In this document: in pieces, positions 60,412-64,000 of the stretch
How positions within the stretch are numbered: position 1 is the stretch's first letter
Layout: every line of letters starts with the position of its first letter
From: Dipylidium caninum
Lineage: Eukaryota; Platyhelminthes; Cestoda; Cyclophyllidea; Dipylidiidae
DNA: 64,000 nt
Direction: 5' to 3'
Assembly (NCBI GenBank): GCA_017562135.1
Contig: QEYB01001194.1
Span: 186,001 to 250,000, forward strand
Translations under genes and position numbers: made by a program
The notes under the pieces: generated by a model
Seen by the model: only the letters and a program-made list of their open reading frames with translations
Told to the model about the DNA's origin: nothing
Databases searched by the model: none

Positions 60412-61661
60412 GAAACCGACTGGAAAGGTAATGTCCACGATCACTGAAAGGCGGAGAAAATCAGTGCCACTCCACCCGACCTTGGCACTGGAGGGTGGAC
60501 AATCGATGGGTTTAAATGGCCAGGATTTGTGATCAATGCGCACTTTCACGTGATGAGACACGCGGGAGGGTCCGGTGGCACAACTTTACCCACGGTGTCA
60601 TCTGATCCCCCCGTTGACGAAACCACGAGAGGTGTACACCGAGGCATCGCTTTCACTTTCAAAAAAGAGCTTCCTCGTGTCCATATCCTGTCTTCACCAG
60701 GTAAACTAGTCATTTGCCGTTGTATCTAATATTTTTGCCGCGATGGGCCAATTTACTGTCACATCACCCAAGAACATTGTGACTACCGTCCGGTCAGGAA
60801 GGTATAAGCCTGATTTTTTCTATCCGGCCGTGTGAGTTTGTATCTGTGATCTCGGATGCATAAGATAACTACCCAAGAGGGCCTCCCATCATCTTTCACA
60901 AAAGTCTATTACCGACGTTTTGTGAACTTGACCTCGTTTTATTCTTTTATTGGTCAACCACGGAATTGCGAGGTCACCTTCACGATTGGCAAGTGTTAAC
61001 GCGGGTTTAAAAAAAAGGGACCGGCAGTAACCGAATCCTCGTGATGCACACGGCCTAGGCACACCCTGCTTCAGAATGTCGTATCAGTAAATGCGGAAAT
61101 TCCTTGTACATAAATTCAACCGCCCTGTGCTCCACCCTAATCCACTCTGCTCACTGAGATGGAAGGTCATTAACATTTGAAAAAAAGGCAGTGCACACTC
61201 AAAAGTGGCAGTAAAGTAGAAATGTTCATATTTCAGCCAATACCCACCCTCCATGCCCAAGTCAAATCAAAAATTTGAAACTTAAGACTTTAACCTTTCC
61301 ACAATATGTGACGATTATCGTAGTAGTTGTCGTAGCAGTAATAATAAATGAATGTATTTACACCGCGAAAAGGAGTTCCACGTGGAAGGAAAGAGAAGAA
61401 ACGGTGAAGTAAAGTGTACGCTATGCCTTGGGAAGCGTGTTTATGTTAGCGAGCGCATGCATGTGTGTCTTCTAGCACCCAGTACTGCATCACATTAGCG
61501 TCTGTACACGGGGTGGAGAAGAAGGACATCTCCGGTCACGCACTCATCCGCACGTACACATATTAAAGAGATGACATCCACAGAGAAAACAACTAGACAG
61601 ACGTACTGACACAGACACGGAGACAGAGTGTAGTCAAGGGAAAGAATAGTGTGCAATGGAG
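60412..61661. other. Region between LIM and C2H2 genes
   Basis: No additional gene recognised. The left end may hold a 5' exon of the LIM gene and the right end the 3' UTR of the C2H2 gene. Confidence 0.4.
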
Positions 61662-63155
61662 TTATTCGTTAGCGGGCTTAATCATGGTCACGGTAACGCC
61701 GGAATTAGAGGTAGTGGAGGCGGAGGAGGAGGCAGCGGCTGTCGGTGTTGAGGATTGGGGTGGGGGCGGAGGAGCGGGAGAGGCTGATTTGGGAGTTCCA
61801 CTGGGATTTGCAGCGGCAGTGGCATTTACCACAGGAGCAGCGGCACCCGCGCTTGTGCCACCTGCACCCCCAGCAGTGGCACCAGCAACGGCAGACGAAC
61901 CCGCTGCAGTGGGGAACTCTTCTCGCACCGCGTTCAAACACTCCCATGAAATATCCGCAGGGGCTCGACTACGCATCCATGTCACGTACTCTTCTACCTT
62001 GTCCGCATCCAACGCTTCTCTAGCGCGGTCTATAAAAGGGTGAACTTACTTTTATTCATCTTACCCTTAGGACGTGACCATAGCATGTACGAGAAATACT
62101 TCCGAGGTAGAGGATCGGGCAGAAGCACACAAAACCTAGTTCGTATGTATTAGGTGTTGGATAAAAAATCCGACCTGTTGACAAATCGAAGCCTCAAGAA
62201 AAAGCGACTCTGATACGCGGTAAGAGAGTATCCCATAGACATAAAGAGAGAAGCAGGTGGACACGAAGGAAAAGTAGAATGTAAACTTCGTTCTTATAGC
62301 AAATCGTGTCTCCCTTAGTGGACTTGATGCCCTTGCATGAAATGAAATCACAGAATCAGCCTCTCAACAGTTCCTATTTTACAAATTCCATGTTTTTTCG
62401 ATAAGGCTTCTTTAGCAGAATCGACTATCCTATTTCCAAGCTAATGTAAATTATGGAAGAGCCCGTGGCATAATCATGCACTCGGAAATCAGAGGAAGTG
62501 GAAAGGATCGCACCACCTCAAAGCTTAATAGAGTCGCTTTAGTAGATCGGGATTTTAAATGGAGTAGAGAAGGTACTAAGTAAGGCTAAAACAGTTGTCC
62601 GAAGGTTACTCAACCATAATACTCAAATAGAAATCTCATGAAACCTAAGATACTACTAATACGGGATTAGTAGAATTGTTTGACACGACATTGGACCTTG
62701 ACATCGTCAAAAAACGCTCGAAACAAATTGCTACGATCCCCATGCCTACGGAAGGAGCGATGATGTTAGAATGACAGTTAGCGGAGTAAAAATGTTATTT
62801 CAAGAATTAATAAAGGACTACTTTGAGGTGAACAGTAAAGACATACTTGGTGACACGGTGAGAACTCACCCCTATGGACAGCGTTAAGGTGGCGGTAGAA
62901 GTCCCATCTACGTACAAAACCCTTGCGGCAGATTCGACAGGTGTAGGGTCTCACGTCTGCAAGATAGATACAAACAGAAAAAAACACGTACACATACCCA
63001 AGTACGCCAACGCAAACAGACTTTCGGAGGGCACATGATGAGGAGTTGCAAGCCACTCACCCGAATGAACCTGAATAATGTGGGCTTGGAGACTCTGATT
63101 ACGGGGATAAACCTTGTCACACTGATCGCAAGCGAACTGCTTCCGTGGTTTGAGG
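61662..63155 (-). CDS. C2H2 zinc-finger protein, 3' part (5' end beyond window)
   Basis: Three minus-strand exons agree in phase: 63155-63061, 62956-62870 and 62029-61662. Each of the first two holds one C2H2 finger: FACDQCDKVYPRNQSLQAH (Cx2C, x12, Hx4H) and YTCRICRKGFVRRWDFYRH (same spacing). The last exon begins with a short charged segment (ADKVEEYVTWMRSRAP) and passes into an Ala/Gly/Pro/Ser/Thr-rich tail ending IKPANE and a TAA stop. The first visible exon starts mid-codon, so upstream exons exist; none was recognised in 63156-64000. It is probably a nuclear DNA- or RNA-binding protein. The specific family is not recognised. Confidence 0.78.
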
Positions 63156-64000
63156 CTGAAAAGGGATGTAGATCTCGGGTAGGGATGGTATTCACAAGCC
63201 TTGAGGCCTAACTAACATTGGGAACAAAGGACTTCAAGATAAGATAACAATAATCCCCAGAGTATATGCTAGTACAACTTCACATCAGCGGTTAACCCTT
63301 GGATACACGGGATTCTTCGTCACCGATGGTAAAGTAAACAATCAAATCTGCCTAATGAATGTATAACTGAGAAACAAGCCCAAAAGATTGACGTAAAACT
63401 GTGCCATTTCACCACAAATGGCCTACCTTGATCATAGCATCTATGTCCAAATAACATGTATTGGTGGAGAGGAAGAATTTAGGAAAATAAAAAGTGGAAC
63501 GTTTCGTAAAAATTAAAAGCGATTCTAAAATTCCTCATTCGAGAAGAAAAAAAGGTTTCTGGACTATCCCATGAGTGAGGAAAAAAGGTAGGTTTTCAGT
63601 TCATCCCAACTATACTAAACTGGCGAGGGCAGTAAAGTGTTTAGCCAGTTGTCCCACCGCGTGTTACACTGAATTCGAATAAAGTGCGAAAGAAAGGGCG
63701 GGGGGGGGGAGGGGAGGATGAGGATGGGAGATTTTGAGTCCTCGGCCAGAGCTTAGCCTATAATTAGGCAACACTACCGCCATCCTCGGCATTGAAAAAT
63801 TACTTTTGGTGCATTAATAAAGGATTTGTTTGAATGGATGTGCCTCCCAAGAGAGGCAGACGTCGAAGGTTTCCATCAAGGACGCTAGGAGTGTGAATTT
63901 GTCGCGGGCTTCTTAAAACAGCACGCACACACACGTGCGCATAAACTATAGGTAGTGATATACACACGCACGTGAATCGCACACACACATAAACATTATA
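63156..64000. other. Right-hand end, no exon recognised
   Basis: Probably intron of the C2H2 gene. A G-rich run (about 63699-63715) and scattered CA/GT-type repeats at the right end are the only notable features. Confidence 0.4.

Noticed and set aside
60412..60561. Upstream extension of the LIM frame to 60561
   Set aside because: The first codon is GTG, not ATG, and an acceptor-like CTTTCAG lies inside the extension, so ATG 60411 was used.

Overview
This is eukaryotic nuclear DNA from a flatworm. The strongest lineage marker is a gene joining an EF-hand to a dynein-light-chain-like domain (49040-52183), the layout of platyhelminth tegumental (TAL/Sm22.6-like) proteins. Many introns are only 28-50 nt beside others of hundreds to thousands of nt, which fits parasitic flatworms. 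A cestode is my best guess, but species cannot be read from the window. Exon models below were assembled by hand from GT/AG borders, phase continuity and remembered family alignments.

Layout, left to right. 1103-4569 (+): SHP-2/corkscrew-type phosphatase (two SH2 domains plus PTP). 7779-5622 (-): RCC1L, a mitochondrial RCC1-repeat protein. 10037-8636 (-): mitoribosomal protein mS29/DAP3, on the same strand directly upstream of RCC1L. About 10.0-15.5 kb: no gene recognised. 15564-17890 (+): ETS transcription factor. About 17.9-23.0 kb: no gene recognised. 23760-23019 (-): small protein of unknown family. 27506-24041 (-): protein with three CCCH fingers, an RWD-like segment and a CHY zinc finger. 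29304-36703 (+): FCHO endocytic adaptor (F-BAR, linker, muHD), whose muHD part carries several reading-frame breaks. 38755-46399: a giant, nearly perfect inverted repeat with two arms of about 3.25 kb around a 1.13 kb spacer. 49040-52183 (+): the TAL gene, with a second dynein-light-chain-like exon at 54059-54401. 56153-58918 (+): PPP4R2. 60411-59296 (-): LIM-domain protein. 63155-61662 (-): 3' part of a C2H2 zinc-finger gene running off the right edge.

The genes are mostly unrelated housekeeping and signalling loci. RCC1L and mS29 both serve the mitochondrial ribosome and lie next to each other on one strand. The most notable features are the 7.6 kb palindrome, the duplicated dynein-light-chain exon with conserved splice phase (possible alternative terminal exons), introns as short as 28 nt in PPP4R2, a P-loop lysine loss in mS29, and clustered one-base frame breaks in the FCHO muHD. 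Single frame breaks also occur in the SHP-2 and RCC1L genes, so consensus (homopolymer) errors are likely in this assembly and should be excluded before pseudogenes are claimed.
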